A stretch of DNA of 64,000 bases from JAJPXI01 sp051867655 (GTDB lineage: Bacteria; Bacillota; Clostridia; Oscillospirales; Oscillospiraceae): assembly GCA_051867655.1 (NCBI GenBank), contig JBJDYV010000018.1, positions 1-64,000 on the forward strand, in the 5' to 3' direction. The notes beneath the pieces were generated by a model. The model was not told the origin of the DNA. It saw only the letters and a list, made by a program, of their open reading frames with translations, and searched no databases. Below are positions 1-8,715 of this stretch, in pieces (positions within the stretch are counted from its first letter, which is position 1; every line of letters starts with the position of its first letter). The position numbers were made by a program, and so were the translations under genes.

Positions 1-128
1 ATGTGACTTCTTTGTAAACTTGATTAAAAAGTCCTTGACAATTCGTTTCTGGCAAGACGGCCAAGAGCATCCTTATTTCCTGCGGCGCTCGTCTGGCTCC
101 ATTTGACATCCCCCAACTCCGGGAAATT

Positions 129-935
129 ATGAGCTATGACGAACTGGAGCTTGACCGCATGGGCGACAGGCGGACGGCCACGTTCTTTGTGATCAGCGAT
201 ACGGACAGCACCTATAACTTTCTGGTGGCCCTGGCCTTTTCACAGATGTTCAACCTCCTGTGTGAACGGGCGGACAACGTACACGGGGGCCGTCTGCCCC
301 ATCATGTGCGGGTGCTGTGGGATGAGGCGGCCAACACGGGACAGGTGCCGCAGCTTGAAAAGCTGGTGGCCGTCATCCGTTCCCGCGAGGTCAGTCTGTG
401 CCTGCTATACCAGCAGTTGGCCCAATGCAAGGCCATCTACGACAAAAACGCAGAAACGATCCTGGGCAACATGGACAGCGTGATTTTCCTCGGTGGCCGC
501 GAGGCCAGCACCATCAAGGAAATCTCGGAAAACTGGCTGGGCAAGGCCACAATCTCCATGCAGACGGATGGCCGCACACGGGGCCAGTCGGAAAGCTACA
601 GCCAGAACACCCAGCGGCTGGGCCGGGAGCTGATGACTCCCAGCGAGTTGGCGACTATGCCCGGAGATCGGTGCATCTTGCAGCTCCGGGGCCTGCCGCC
701 GTTCTATTCCCGCAAGTACGATCTGAAACAGCATCCCAACTATCGCTTTACGGCGGAGGCCGATAAAGTGAAAAACGCCTTTGACCTCGACAGGCTAATT
801 AACCGCCGCAGGCGGCCCGGTTTGTCCGAGGCGTGTGAGGTGTACGAAGTGGACGTGCCAGCCGAGGCGCTCACAGACGAGGACGAGGACATCCTCAACT
901 ATGACGATCTCGATGACCCGGACGCTTTTGTATAA
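129..935 (+). CDS. VirD4/TraG-type conjugative coupling ATPase, 3' portion
   Basis: C-terminal part of the type IV coupling protein that delivers the relaxase-DNA complex to the conjugation channel. The Walker B-like segment VRVLWDEAAN and the following QQLAQ region are typical of the TraG/VirD4 ATPase domain; the acidic tail ends in DDPDAFV. The family is usually about 600 residues, but only 268 follow this ATG. The matching frame stays open upstream to position 39 (reading SGKTAKSILISCG, which looks like genuine family sequence) and then hits TGA at 36-38, so the ATG at 129 is probably not the native start. The gene is either cut by an insertion or frameshift near position 38, or joined there to unrelated DNA. 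The product is unlikely to be functional as it stands. Confidence 0.8.
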   Translation: MSYDELELDRMGDRRTATFFVISDTDSTYNFLVALAFSQMFNLLCERADNVHGGRLPHHVRVLWDEAANTGQVPQLEKLVAVIRSREVSLCLLYQQLAQCKAIYDKNAETILGNMDSVIFLGGREASTIKEISENWLGKATISMQTDGRTRGQSESYSQNTQRLGRELMTPSELATMPGDRCILQLRGLPPFYSRKYDLKQHPNYRFTAEADKVKNAFDLDRLINRRRRPGLSEACEVYEVDVPAEALTDEDEDILNYDDLDDPDAFV

Positions 936-941
936 ACGGGA

Positions 942-964
942 CTTCGAGACAAAATGTCCCAAAG
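942..964. repeat. 23-bp ICE palindrome, copy 1
   Basis: Imperfect copy of CTTTGGGACA-N3-TGTCCCAAAG (left arm CTTCGAGACA, centre AAA). It starts seven bases after the stop codon of the coupling-protein gene. Confidence 0.85.
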
Positions 965-1030
965 CAAGCTGCCGCTCCATGTGGGCGGCTTTTTTCATGG
1001 CCGGGTATATCCCGGAGAAACGGAGGAAAT

Positions 1031-1243
1031 ATGGCTTTTTTCACTTCTGCTGTCACCACTTTGCAGACCCTCGTGATCGCGCTGGGCGCTGGCCTGGGCG
1101 TGTGGGGCGTGGTCAACCTCTTGGAAGGTTACGGCTCCGATAACCCCGGCGCGAAAAGCCAGGGCATGAAGCAGCTCATGGCGGGCGGCGGCATCATTGT
1201 GCTGGGCACCACCCTGATCCCCCTGCTGTCCACCCTGTTTTAA
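1031..1243 (+). CDS. Maff2-family small membrane protein
   Basis: A 70-residue protein with two hydrophobic segments (about residues 9-27 and 48-68) joined by a short polar loop containing GYGSDNPGAKSQGMKQ. This is the Maff2-type protein found between the coupling protein and the VirB6-like gene in many clostridial ICEs. Size and topology resemble a VirB2/pilin-like subunit, but that role is inference. A GGAGGAAAT ribosome site precedes the ATG. It lies 12 bases before the VirB6-like gene, so the two are probably co-transcribed. Confidence 0.75.
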   Translation: MAFFTSAVTTLQTLVIALGAGLGVWGVVNLLEGYGSDNPGAKSQGMKQLMAGGGIIVLGTTLIPLLSTLF

Positions 1244-1255
1244 GGGCGATAGCTT

Positions 1256-2122
1256 ATGGGAGTTCTCACCGACTGGATCACAGACTGGCTGAAGGAGCTG
1301 CTGATCGAGGGTATCCTGAACAACCTCACGGGGCTTTTTGATACGGTCAATACCCGAGTCGGAGAGATTGCGGTGCAAGTGGGGACTACCCCGGCGTCCT
1401 GGAACGCCGGGGTTTTCTCCCTCATACGGCAGCTTTCCGAGACGGTGATACTGCCGATTGCCGGGCTGATCCTAACCTTTGTCGCAACCTATGAACTCAT
1501 CCAGCTCATTATTGAAAAGAACAATTTACACGATCTGGACTACTGGATTTTCTTCAAGTGGATTTTCAAAACGGCCTGCGCCATCCTGATTCTCTCCAAC
1601 ACGTTCAATATCGTAAACGCGGTATTTGACGTGTCGCAGAGCGTGATTGCGCGGTCGGCGGGGATCATTCAAAGCTCCACGGACATTACCCCGTCGATGA
1701 TGGACACGCTGGAGGCCACTTTGGAGGCAATGGGCCTTGGCTCTCTGCTGGGGCTGTTCATGCAGTCGCTCCTGATCAATGTTACCATGTGGGCGCTGAA
1801 CATCATTATTTTTGTCATCGTCTATGGCCGTATGCTGGAAATCTACATGATCACCAGCTTGGCCCCTATCCCGGTGGCGACCCTGTCCAACCGGGAAATG
1901 GGCAGCATGGGCCAGAACTATTTGAAGTCCCTGTTTGCCGTGGGATTCCAAGGCTTGCTCATCCTCCTGTGCGTGGGCATTTATGCGGTGCTGATCCAGA
2001 GCATAGCCACAAGCGGAGATCCCATCGGGGCCATTTGGGGATGTGTGGGCTACACGGTGCTGCTCTGCTTCATGTTGTTCAAAACGGGTTCGATTGCAAA
2101 AAGCATCTTCGGCGCTCACTGA
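1256..2122 (+). CDS. VirB6/TrbL-like conjugation membrane protein
   Basis: A 288-residue polytopic membrane protein with about six hydrophobic segments, for example LPIAGLILTFVATYELIQL and the C-terminal GCVGYTVLLCFMLF. Position between the Maff2 protein and the PrgI/VirB4 genes, size and hydrophobicity fit the VirB6/TrbL channel component of Gram-positive type IV secretion (often annotated as a CD-type mobile element protein). No enzymatic motif is visible. The downstream methyltransferase starts 14 bases after its stop. Confidence 0.72.
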   Translation: MGVLTDWITDWLKELLIEGILNNLTGLFDTVNTRVGEIAVQVGTTPASWNAGVFSLIRQLSETVILPIAGLILTFVATYELIQLIIEKNNLHDLDYWIFFKWIFKTACAILILSNTFNIVNAVFDVSQSVIARSAGIIQSSTDITPSMMDTLEATLEAMGLGSLLGLFMQSLLINVTMWALNIIIFVIVYGRMLEIYMITSLAPIPVATLSNREMGSMGQNYLKSLFAVGFQGLLILLCVGIYAVLIQSIATSGDPIGAIWGCVGYTVLLCFMLFKTGSIAKSIFGAH

Positions 2123-2136
2123 GGAAAGGTGTGATC

Positions 2137-2922
2137 ATGGCAGAAACTTCAACTTTGGGACAAAATGTCCCAAACATCACAGAGGGGCTGCTCCTGATGG
2201 ACGGGATCGACGGGCTGCGCTCCCTGCCGCAGCACTCGGTTGATATGCTCCTGACCGATCCGCCCTACGGCACCACCCGCAACTTTTGGGACATCCCCCT
2301 GCCCCTGGAGGCGCTATGGGAGGCGGTGCGCTGGGCGGTCAAGCCCAACGGCGCGGTGCTGCTGTTTGCACAATGCCCCTATGACAAGGTGCTGGGGGCC
2401 TCCAACCTGTCCATGCTCCGCTACGAGTGGGTGTGGTATAAGAGCAGATGCACAGGCTTTCTCAACGCCCGCCGCGCTCCGCTGAAAAAATCGGAGAACA
2501 TTTTGGTGTTCTATCAAAAGTCCCCGGTTTACAATCCGCAGTTTGAGCAGGGCGAGCCCTACCGGAAAATCTGCCGCACCAGCGGCAACAGCTCCAACTA
2601 CGGGAAATTTGTGCGCTCTGGCGGGGGTTCGGAGGACGGGCGGCGCTTTCCTGGGAATGTGCTGGCGTTCCCCACGGTGGCCCATACCGTTCACCCCACG
2701 CAGAAGCCTGTGGAGCTGTGCGAATATCTTATCAAGACCTACACCAACGAGGGCGAGGTGGTGGCGGACATCTGTGCCGGGAGCGGCACAACCGCCGTGG
2801 CCGCCCTGAACACGGGCCGCCGCTTCATCTGCTTTGAAACCGCCCCGGCCATCTATTCGCTGGCTTCGGAGCGCATCAGCAAGGCGCGGGAGGCCGTGGC
2901 CGCTGGAGAGAAAGGAAAGTGA
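2137..2922 (+). CDS. Site-specific DNA methyltransferase (N6-adenine/N4-cytosine, beta-class order)
   Basis: 261 residues. The catalytic motif DPPYGT comes early (about residue 43) and the SAM-binding motif DICAGSGTTAVAA near the C-terminus, which is the beta-class order of amino-methyltransferases. The HPTQKPVELCEYLI segment before the SAM motif is typical of M.MboII-like enzymes. It should methylate an adenine or the N4 of cytosine in a short duplex site. No restriction nuclease lies nearby, so it is probably an orphan protecting the ICE on transfer. The ICE palindrome is read in frame at the N-terminus (LGQNVPN), so residues 6-14 are likely a palindrome-derived addition. Confidence 0.85.
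   Translation: MAETSTLGQNVPNITEGLLLMDGIDGLRSLPQHSVDMLLTDPPYGTTRNFWDIPLPLEALWEAVRWAVKPNGAVLLFAQCPYDKVLGASNLSMLRYEWVWYKSRCTGFLNARRAPLKKSENILVFYQKSPVYNPQFEQGEPYRKICRTSGNSSNYGKFVRSGGGSEDGRRFPGNVLAFPTVAHTVHPTQKPVELCEYLIKTYTNEGEVVADICAGSGTTAVAALNTGRRFICFETAPAIYSLASERISKAREAVAAGEKGK
2153..2175. repeat. 23-bp ICE palindrome, copy 2
   Basis: Arms CTTTGGGACA and TGTCCCAAAC with centre AAA. It lies inside the methyltransferase gene, codons 6-13, and is translated in frame. Confidence 0.9.
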
Positions 2923-3490
2923 TTTTATCGGAAAATACCCCATCATCTACGCCGACCCGCCCTGGCGGTATTCCCAAAAGGGCTTGCAGGGGGCGGCGGA
3001 GCATCATTATCCCACAATGAGCGTGAACGAACTGTGTGCGTTGCCTGTGGCCGAGCTTGCGGCTCCGGACAGCGCGCTTTTTCTATGGGCCACGTTCCCG
3101 CAGCTCCCGGAGGCCCTGCGGCTCATTAAAGCGTGGGGCTTTACCTACAAAAGCGTCGCTTTTGTCTGGTTAAAGAGAAATCGCAAGGCGGATAGCTGGT
3201 TTTATGGACTGGGCTTTTGGACGCGGGGCAACGCAGAGGTGTGTCTGCTGGCAACACGGGGCCACCCCAAACGGCAGGCGGCCAATGTTCACCAGTTTAT
3301 CGTTTCCCCCATCGAGGCCCACAGCAAGAAACCGGACGAGGCCCGTGACAAGATCGTGGCTCTCATGGGCGATCTGCCCCGTGTGGAGCTGTTCGCCCGC
3401 CAGACCCCTCCCGGCTGGGATGTGTGGGGGAACGAGGTGGAGCCGACGATCCGGGACTTCGGGACAACTTGTCCCAAGGAAGGAGGCTGA
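2834..3490 (+). CDS. MT-A70 family adenine methyltransferase
   Basis: Carries the MT-A70 signature YADPPWRYSQKG, the following MSVNELCALPV segment and the WATFPQL and GNAEVCLLATRG blocks of phage/ICE adenine-N6 methyltransferases. The family is about 180-190 residues. The first 28 or so codons overlap the upstream methyltransferase in another frame and look non-native; recognisable protein begins at about 2,918 (SDFIGKYPIIYADPP), where no ATG, GTG or TTG lies in frame. The true start is therefore unclear. The C-terminus includes a palindrome-derived stretch (FGTTCPK). It forms a methyltransferase pair with the preceding gene. Confidence 0.82.
   Translation: MKPPRPSIRWLRSASARRGRPWPLERKESDFIGKYPIIYADPPWRYSQKGLQGAAEHHYPTMSVNELCALPVAELAAPDSALFLWATFPQLPEALRLIKAWGFTYKSVAFVWLKRNRKADSWFYGLGFWTRGNAEVCLLATRGHPKRQAANVHQFIVSPIEAHSKKPDEARDKIVALMGDLPRVELFARQTPPGWDVWGNEVEPTIRDFGTTCPKEGG
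3457..3479. repeat. 23-bp ICE palindrome, copy 3
   Basis: Left arm CTTCGGGACA, centre ACT, right arm TGTCCCAAGG. It is read in frame as the C-terminal FGTTCPK of the MT-A70 protein, just before its stop. Confidence 0.85.
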
Positions 3491-3492
3491 TT

Positions 3493-3846
3493 ATGCCCTA
3501 TGTAAATGTCCCAAACGATCTATCCAAAATCAAAACGAAAATCGCCTTTAACCTCACCAAGCGCCAGCTCATTTGCTTTGGCGTCGGAGCGGCGGTGGGT
3601 ATTCCGACCTATCTTCTGACCCGAGGCGCGATCGGCAACACGGCGGCGCTTTTCGTCATGCTGGGGATTATGCTCCCGGCCTTTATGATGGCCATGTACG
3701 AAAAGGACGGGCTGCCCTTTGAAAAGGTGCTGCGGAATATCCTCAACACCAGCTTTCTGCGGCCCGGTGTCAGGCCCTATCAGACGCAAAACATTTACGC
3801 ACCATTCACGGGAAAGGAGGAGCCTATTGCAGAAAACAAAAAGTAA
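3493..3846 (+). CDS. PrgI family conjugation membrane protein
   Basis: 117 residues starting MPYVNVPNDLSKIKTKI, the hallmark N-terminus of PrgI/VirB3-like proteins of Gram-positive conjugation systems. Two hydrophobic segments (about residues 28-45 and 52-70) follow a short cytosolic leader. It sits directly upstream of the VirB4 ATPase and overlaps its start, as VirB3 and VirB4 commonly do. A strong AGGAGG site precedes the ATG. Confidence 0.88.
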   Translation: MPYVNVPNDLSKIKTKIAFNLTKRQLICFGVGAAVGIPTYLLTRGAIGNTAALFVMLGIMLPAFMMAMYEKDGLPFEKVLRNILNTSFLRPGVRPYQTQNIYAPFTGKEEPIAENKK

Positions 3847-6166
3847 AAGCCAGCCCAAGGCAAGTAAGCGCCGGGTGGTGTCGGCCCAGCAGACAATCCC
3901 CTATGTGGCGATGCACCCGGACGGCGTTTGCCAGCTCCCCGGCGGGCTTTACACAAAGACGGTGGAGTATGAGGACATCAACTACGCCGTCGCGTCCACC
4001 GAGGATCAGACGGCCATCTTTGGGGGCTGGAGCTCATTCCTCAACTACTTTGACAGTTCCCTGCCGTTTCAACTCTCTTTCGTCAACCGCCGATCCCGGT
4101 CAGTAAGCCGTTACAAGGTGAATATCCCCTCCCAGCATGATGACTTTGACAGCATCCGGGGCGAGTTCGTGGATATGCTGAAAGGCCAGATCGCCAAGAG
4201 CAACAACGGCATTGAACGCTCCAAATACATCACCTTTGGCCTGCCCGCTGGCAGTGTGGCCGAGGCCCGGCCCCGGCTGGAGCGCGTGGAGTCCGATGTG
4301 ATGGGCAACTTCAAGCGGCTGGGGGTACAGTCCCAGCCCCTGGACGGGCGGGAGCGGCTGGCTGTCCTGCATGGGCAGCTCCACCCCGGCAGCCGGGAGG
4401 CGTTTCGCTTTGCATGGAAGGACATCCCCAAAACGGGCATGGGGACAAAAGATTTTATTGCCCCGGACAGCTTCGACTTCCGCCAATCCCGCACGTTTCG
4501 AGTGGGCCAGTCCTGGGGCGCTGCGTCCTACTTGCAGATTTTAGCGTCGGAAATGTCGGACAAGCTGCTGGCTGAAATTTTGGAGCTGGATGCGGAACTG
4601 ACCGTTACCCTCCACGTTCAGACGGTGGATCAGCTCAAGGCCATTAAGACTATCAAGGGCAAAATCAGCGACATTGGCCGCATGAAGGCCGAGGAACAGA
4701 AAAAGGCCGTCCGCGCCGGGTACGACATGGAGATTCTGCCGCCCGACCTCATTACCTTTTCCAAGGATGCGGCGGAGCTGCTGGCCGACCTGCAATCCCG
4801 CAACGAGCGTATGTTCCTGCTGACCTTTACGGTGGTAAACATCGCGCCCACAAAGCAGCGTTTGGAAAACGATGTGTTCACGGTATCGGGCATCGCGCAG
4901 AAATACAACTGTGCGCTGAAACGTCTGGACTGGCAGCAGGAGCAGGGCTTCGTATCCTCCCTGGTGCTGGGCTATAACGGGATCGAAATCCAGCGGGGCA
5001 TGACCACCAGCTCCACGGCCATCTTCATTCCCTTTATGACCCGTGAGCTGCGGATGGACGGACAGGCCCTCTACTACGGCATGAATGCCCTTTCCCATAA
5101 CGTCATCATGGCCGACCGCAAAAAGTTGAAATCCGCCAACGGGCTTTACCTCGGCTCCACGGGCTCAGGCAAATCCTTTGCCGCCAAGCGTGAGCTTATC
5201 AACGTATTTCTGGCGACGCAGGATCGGATCGTGGTGGTAGACCCGATGGGCGAATACGCCCCGCTGGTGCGGCGGCTGGGCGGGCAGGTCATCGAGATCG
5301 CCCCGGACAGCCCCAACCATATCAACCCCATGGACATTCAGATTTGCATGAACGACGAGGACAGCCCGTTGTCCATGAAGGCCGACTTCCTGCTTTCCCT
5401 GTGTGAGCTGATCGTGGGCGGCAAGGAGGGCTTGCAGCCCATTGAGAAAACCGTGATTGACCGCTGTGTGCGGCTGGTCTACCGCGAGCTGGCCCTGGGG
5501 ATCGGCAACGGTGAAATGCCGCTTTTGCAGGATTTGTACGAGGAACTGCTGAAACAGCCCGAGCCCGAGGCCAAGCGTGTGGCGACGGCGTTGGAGCTCT
5601 ACTGTACCGGCTCCCTCAACCTGTTCAACCATCCCACCAATGTTCAGACGGACGCCCGCGTGGTGTGCATCGTCTTGAAGGGCATGGGCGAGAACCTCCG
5701 CAAGATCGCTATGCACATCACGGACGAATTTGTGACCTCCGCCGTCAATACCAACTATCTGAACGGGCTGGCGACGTGGTGCTACTTTGACGAGTTCCAT
5801 ATCCTGCTCCGCGATCCGCTGACGGCCAGCTACTTTGTGGCGGTCTGGAAGATGCTGCGGAAAAAGGGCTGCGTCCCCTCGGCCCTGACGCAGAACGTGA
5901 AAGACCTGTTGGCCAGCCGGGAAATCGAGAACATTCTGGACAACACCGACTTCATGGTGCTGCTCTCCCAGGCCCAAAGTGACCGAGCGATCCTCGCAAA
6001 GCAGCTCGGCATTTCCGAGCATCAGCTCTCCTACATTACCCACAGCAATTCCGGCGAGGGCCTGCTGTTCTATGGCTCCGTCACCATCCCGTTTGTGGAT
6101 CGCTTCCCCAAGGGTGAGATTTACAATCTGCTGACCACCCGCCCGGAGGATTTGGCCCATGAGTGA
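3827..6166 (+). CDS. VirB4-like conjugative transfer ATPase
   Basis: Cytoplasmic ATPase energising the type IV secretion channel. I chose the TTG at 3,827 because AAGGAGG lies seven bases upstream and the longer open frame from 3,719 is a shadow of prgI; this gives 779 residues, normal for the family. Walker A is LGSTGSGKSFAAK (about residue 443), and the Walker B region is WCYFDEFHILL (about 652). A late segment, AILAKQLGISEHQLSYI, is typical of TraC/TraE-like VirB4 proteins. The gene overlaps prgI by 20 bases and the hydrolase gene by 8, so the three are translationally linked. Confidence 0.93.
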   Translation: MQKTKSKSQPKASKRRVVSAQQTIPYVAMHPDGVCQLPGGLYTKTVEYEDINYAVASTEDQTAIFGGWSSFLNYFDSSLPFQLSFVNRRSRSVSRYKVNIPSQHDDFDSIRGEFVDMLKGQIAKSNNGIERSKYITFGLPAGSVAEARPRLERVESDVMGNFKRLGVQSQPLDGRERLAVLHGQLHPGSREAFRFAWKDIPKTGMGTKDFIAPDSFDFRQSRTFRVGQSWGAASYLQILASEMSDKLLAEILELDAELTVTLHVQTVDQLKAIKTIKGKISDIGRMKAEEQKKAVRAGYDMEILPPDLITFSKDAAELLADLQSRNERMFLLTFTVVNIAPTKQRLENDVFTVSGIAQKYNCALKRLDWQQEQGFVSSLVLGYNGIEIQRGMTTSSTAIFIPFMTRELRMDGQALYYGMNALSHNVIMADRKKLKSANGLYLGSTGSGKSFAAKRELINVFLATQDRIVVVDPMGEYAPLVRRLGGQVIEIAPDSPNHINPMDIQICMNDEDSPLSMKADFLLSLCELIVGGKEGLQPIEKTVIDRCVRLVYRELALGIGNGEMPLLQDLYEELLKQPEPEAKRVATALELYCTGSLNLFNHPTNVQTDARVVCIVLKGMGENLRKIAMHITDEFVTSAVNTNYLNGLATWCYFDEFHILLRDPLTASYFVAVWKMLRKKGCVPSALTQNVKDLLASREIENILDNTDFMVLLSQAQSDRAILAKQLGISEHQLSYITHSNSGEGLLFYGSVTIPFVDRFPKGEIYNLLTTRPEDLAHE

Positions 6167-7799
6167 GCAAAGCACTTCGGGACAAAATGTCCCAAAGTCT
6201 CCGAAGTCCAAGTTTCACCAGAAGAGCCGGCAGGAACGGGCCGCCGAGTCCAAGCTCCGCATGGAAAAGCGGGGTGAAAAGCTGGATAAGGCCAAGGAGA
6301 AGTTGGCAAAGCAGAAGCCGCCGAAAAAGCCCGGCCCCGTCAAGCGCGTGGGCCGGGCGGCTGGCGGCCAGGTGCACGGCTTTGTCCACGGCAAAATCTA
6401 TGAGGTGGAGCATGAAAATGTAGGCACCGAGGGAGCCCATCAGTCCGAGCTGGTTGGCGAGGGCGTTCTGCGAAAAGGGACACGCTTTGTCAAAAAGGAG
6501 ATCCGTCAGCACCCGTCCAAGGCCGTCCCCAAGGCTGAATCCAAGTACATCAAGGCCACGGCGGAGCATCGGTATCGCGTGACTGTCCAGGAACACCAGG
6601 AAATGCAGCAGGACAGCAAATTGTCTCGTCTGATCCAGAAGCAAAAAATCAAGCGTCAGTATGCCAAGCAAGCGCGGGAGGCGGCCAAGACCGGGGCAAA
6701 GGCCGCAGAGAAAACAGCGGTCACGACGGAAAAGCTGACGGCCAAGGCCGTGGATTTTGTCAAGCGGCATCCCACGGGCATCCTTTTGGCGCTGTCCTGT
6801 GTGCTTCTCCTGGTGGTGATGCAGTCCTGTATGTCCTCGCTGGTGTCCCTCGGCAACGGCACCGTGGGTGCGGTGGCCGCCAGCACCTATGCGTCCGAGG
6901 ATGCGGATATGCTGGGGGCCGAGGCCGCCTACTGTGCGACGGAGGCCGAATTGCAGGACTATCTGGACACCTACACCAGCACCCATGACTACGACGAGTA
7001 CCACTTTGACCTGGATGACATTGAGCACGATCCCTATGTGCTGATTTCCGCCCTCTCCGCTCTGCATGAGGGGGCGTGGACGCTGGACGAGGTACAGGGT
7101 ACGCTCCAAATGCTCTTTGACCAGCAATATATCCTCACCGAGTCCGTGGTGGTAGAGGTACGGTATCAGACAGAAACCAGGACGGACAGCGATGGCAACG
7201 ACTATGACGTGGATGTGCCGTATAACTATTACATCTGCACCGTCACGCTGGAAAACTTCAACCTGTCCCATGTTCCGGTCTATATCATGGGTGAGGATCA
7301 GCTTTCCCGGTATTCCATCTACATGGCGACGCTGGGCAACCGCCCCGACCTGTTCCCCTCGTCCTCCTATGTGTCAAAGTACATCACAGGCAGCCCCACC
7401 CTGTATGACGTTCCCGAGTCATATTTGAATGATGAAACCTTTGCCGCTATTCTGGCCGAGGCCGAGAAGTATATCGGCTACCCCTACGTTTGGGGCGGCT
7501 CCAGTCCCAGCACGTCTTTTGACTGCTCGGGCTTCGTGTCCTATGTCTACAATCAATGCGGCTGGAACTTCGGGCGGCTGGGGGCGCAGGGGCTGTATAA
7601 CATCTGCACCCGGACAAGCTCACCCCAGCCCGGTGATCTGGTGTTCTTCGTCGGGACGTATGACACGGCGGGCGTTTCCCATGTGGGCATCTATGTGGGC
7701 GACGGCTGGATGCTGCATTGTGGAGATCCCATCGGATATGCAAACCTCAACACGAGCTATTGGCAAGCTCACCTATATGCCTACGGGCGATTACCTTAA
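6159..7799 (+). CDS. CD1108-family mobile element protein with NlpC/P60 peptidase domain
   Basis: 546 residues. A basic, charged cytosolic region (1-200, rich in K/E/A) is followed by one membrane span (ILLALSCVLLLVVMQSCM, about 207-225), an extracytoplasmic spacer and a C-terminal NlpC/P60 cysteine peptidase domain. The catalytic Cys is in FDCSGFVSYVY (about 455) and the His in SHVGIYVGDG (about 507). It should cut peptide cross-links so the mating channel can cross the cell wall. The start overlaps the virB4 stop. A palindrome-derived stretch (SGQNVPKS) sits at the N-terminus. The family is standard downstream of VirB4 in clostridial ICEs. Confidence 0.9.
   Translation: MSEQSTSGQNVPKSPKSKFHQKSRQERAAESKLRMEKRGEKLDKAKEKLAKQKPPKKPGPVKRVGRAAGGQVHGFVHGKIYEVEHENVGTEGAHQSELVGEGVLRKGTRFVKKEIRQHPSKAVPKAESKYIKATAEHRYRVTVQEHQEMQQDSKLSRLIQKQKIKRQYAKQAREAAKTGAKAAEKTAVTTEKLTAKAVDFVKRHPTGILLALSCVLLLVVMQSCMSSLVSLGNGTVGAVAASTYASEDADMLGAEAAYCATEAELQDYLDTYTSTHDYDEYHFDLDDIEHDPYVLISALSALHEGAWTLDEVQGTLQMLFDQQYILTESVVVEVRYQTETRTDSDGNDYDVDVPYNYYICTVTLENFNLSHVPVYIMGEDQLSRYSIYMATLGNRPDLFPSSSYVSKYITGSPTLYDVPESYLNDETFAAILAEAEKYIGYPYVWGGSSPSTSFDCSGFVSYVYNQCGWNFGRLGAQGLYNICTRTSSPQPGDLVFFVGTYDTAGVSHVGIYVGDGWMLHCGDPIGYANLNTSYWQAHLYAYGRLP
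6175..6197. repeat. 23-bp ICE palindrome, copy 4
   Basis: Left arm CTTCGGGACA, centre AAA, right arm TGTCCCAAAG. It occupies about codons 6-13 of the NlpC/P60 protein and is translated in frame. Confidence 0.88.
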
Positions 7800-7810
7800 A
7801 GGAGGATTTC

Positions 7811-8065
7811 ATGGCAATTTCCAAAAGTGCAAAAATCGAGGCCGAGATTGAAAAGGTCAAGGCCAAAATCGCAGAACAGCAGGCTAAGCTGAAAGAGCTG
7901 GAACAACGCAAGGTGGAGGCTGAAAACAGCGAGATCGTGGACATCGTGCGGGGCATGAGCGTGTCCCTGTCCGATCTGCCGCTGCTGCTGGAAAAGATCA
8001 AGGCCGGGGACACTTTGGGACAGAATGTCCCGAAGTCCTCGCCTGCGGAAACGGAGGATAATTGA
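7811..8065 (+). CDS. DUF4315 family protein
   Basis: 84 residues, highly charged, with a heptad-rich helix (KIEAEIEKVKAKIAEQQAKL) followed by VRGMSVSLSDLPLLLEKIK. This is the pattern of DUF4315, a small coiled-coil protein always found between the NlpC/P60 and DUF4366 genes in these ICEs. Its function is unknown. The start has an ideal GGAGGATTTC site. The tail is palindrome-derived (LGQNVPKS). Confidence 0.82.
   Translation: MAISKSAKIEAEIEKVKAKIAEQQAKLKELEQRKVEAENSEIVDIVRGMSVSLSDLPLLLEKIKAGDTLGQNVPKSSPAETEDN
8013..8035. repeat. 23-bp ICE palindrome, copy 5
   Basis: Left arm CTTTGGGACA, centre GAA, right arm TGTCCCGAAG. It is read in frame near the C-terminus of the DUF4315 protein. Confidence 0.88.
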
Positions 8066-8067
8066 GT

Positions 8068-8715
8068 ATGAGAAAAATGCGTATGTTGGCGGCGACCTTA
8101 TGCGCCGCCGCTTTGCTCGGCAGCTTGTCCGTGACGGCCTACGCTGACGGCTATTATGAGCCGATGGAAGAAACCACGGGCGGTTTGGACTGGGAAGGGC
8201 TGGACGAGGCCGAGCTCAACCCCCTAACCCCGGACGGAACAGGGACGGTGGTGGATAATGCCACAGATGACGAGGGCAAAGAGTTCTTCACCATCACTAC
8301 GGCGGACGAGTCTGTTTTCTATCTCGTCATTGACCGCCAAAAAAGCACCGAAAACGTGTACTTCCTGAACGCCGTCACCTTGGCTGACCTCATGGCCCTG
8401 GCCGAGTCCTCCGGGGAGGCGTTCGCTACGGCCCCCGATTCCAAACCTGCCCCGGAGCCCACAACCGATCCCGAGCCTGTTGCCGAACCGGAACCCGAGC
8501 CCGAGGTCAAAAGCAACGCCGGGCCGATCCTGCTGATTCTGGCCGTGGCACTAATCGGCGGCGGGGCCGCGTGGTATTTCAAAATCTACCGCCCCAAGCA
8601 TCAGGCCAACCAGCCCGAGGAGGACTATGGCGAGGAATTGGATACCTATGACGATATGGAGGACTACGGCGACGAGGACGACGGCCCGCCCTGTGACGAG
8701 GAGGACGGCGAATGA
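8068..8715 (+). CDS. DUF4366 domain-containing exported membrane protein
   Basis: 215 residues with a signal peptide (MRKMRMLAATLCAAALLGSL), an extracytoplasmic domain containing FFTITTADESVFYLVIDRQK, a Pro/Glu-rich linker (PEPTTDPEPVAEPEPEPE), one membrane span (GPILLILAVALIGGGAAWYF) and an acidic cytosolic tail. This architecture is DUF4366, a surface component of clostridial conjugation systems of unknown biochemical role. I chose the ATG at 8,068, ten bases after GGAGG, over the TTG six bases upstream. Confidence 0.85.
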   Translation: MRKMRMLAATLCAAALLGSLSVTAYADGYYEPMEETTGGLDWEGLDEAELNPLTPDGTGTVVDNATDDEGKEFFTITTADESVFYLVIDRQKSTENVYFLNAVTLADLMALAESSGEAFATAPDSKPAPEPTTDPEPVAEPEPEPEVKSNAGPILLILAVALIGGGAAWYFKIYRPKHQANQPEEDYGEELDTYDDMEDYGDEDDGPPCDEEDGE

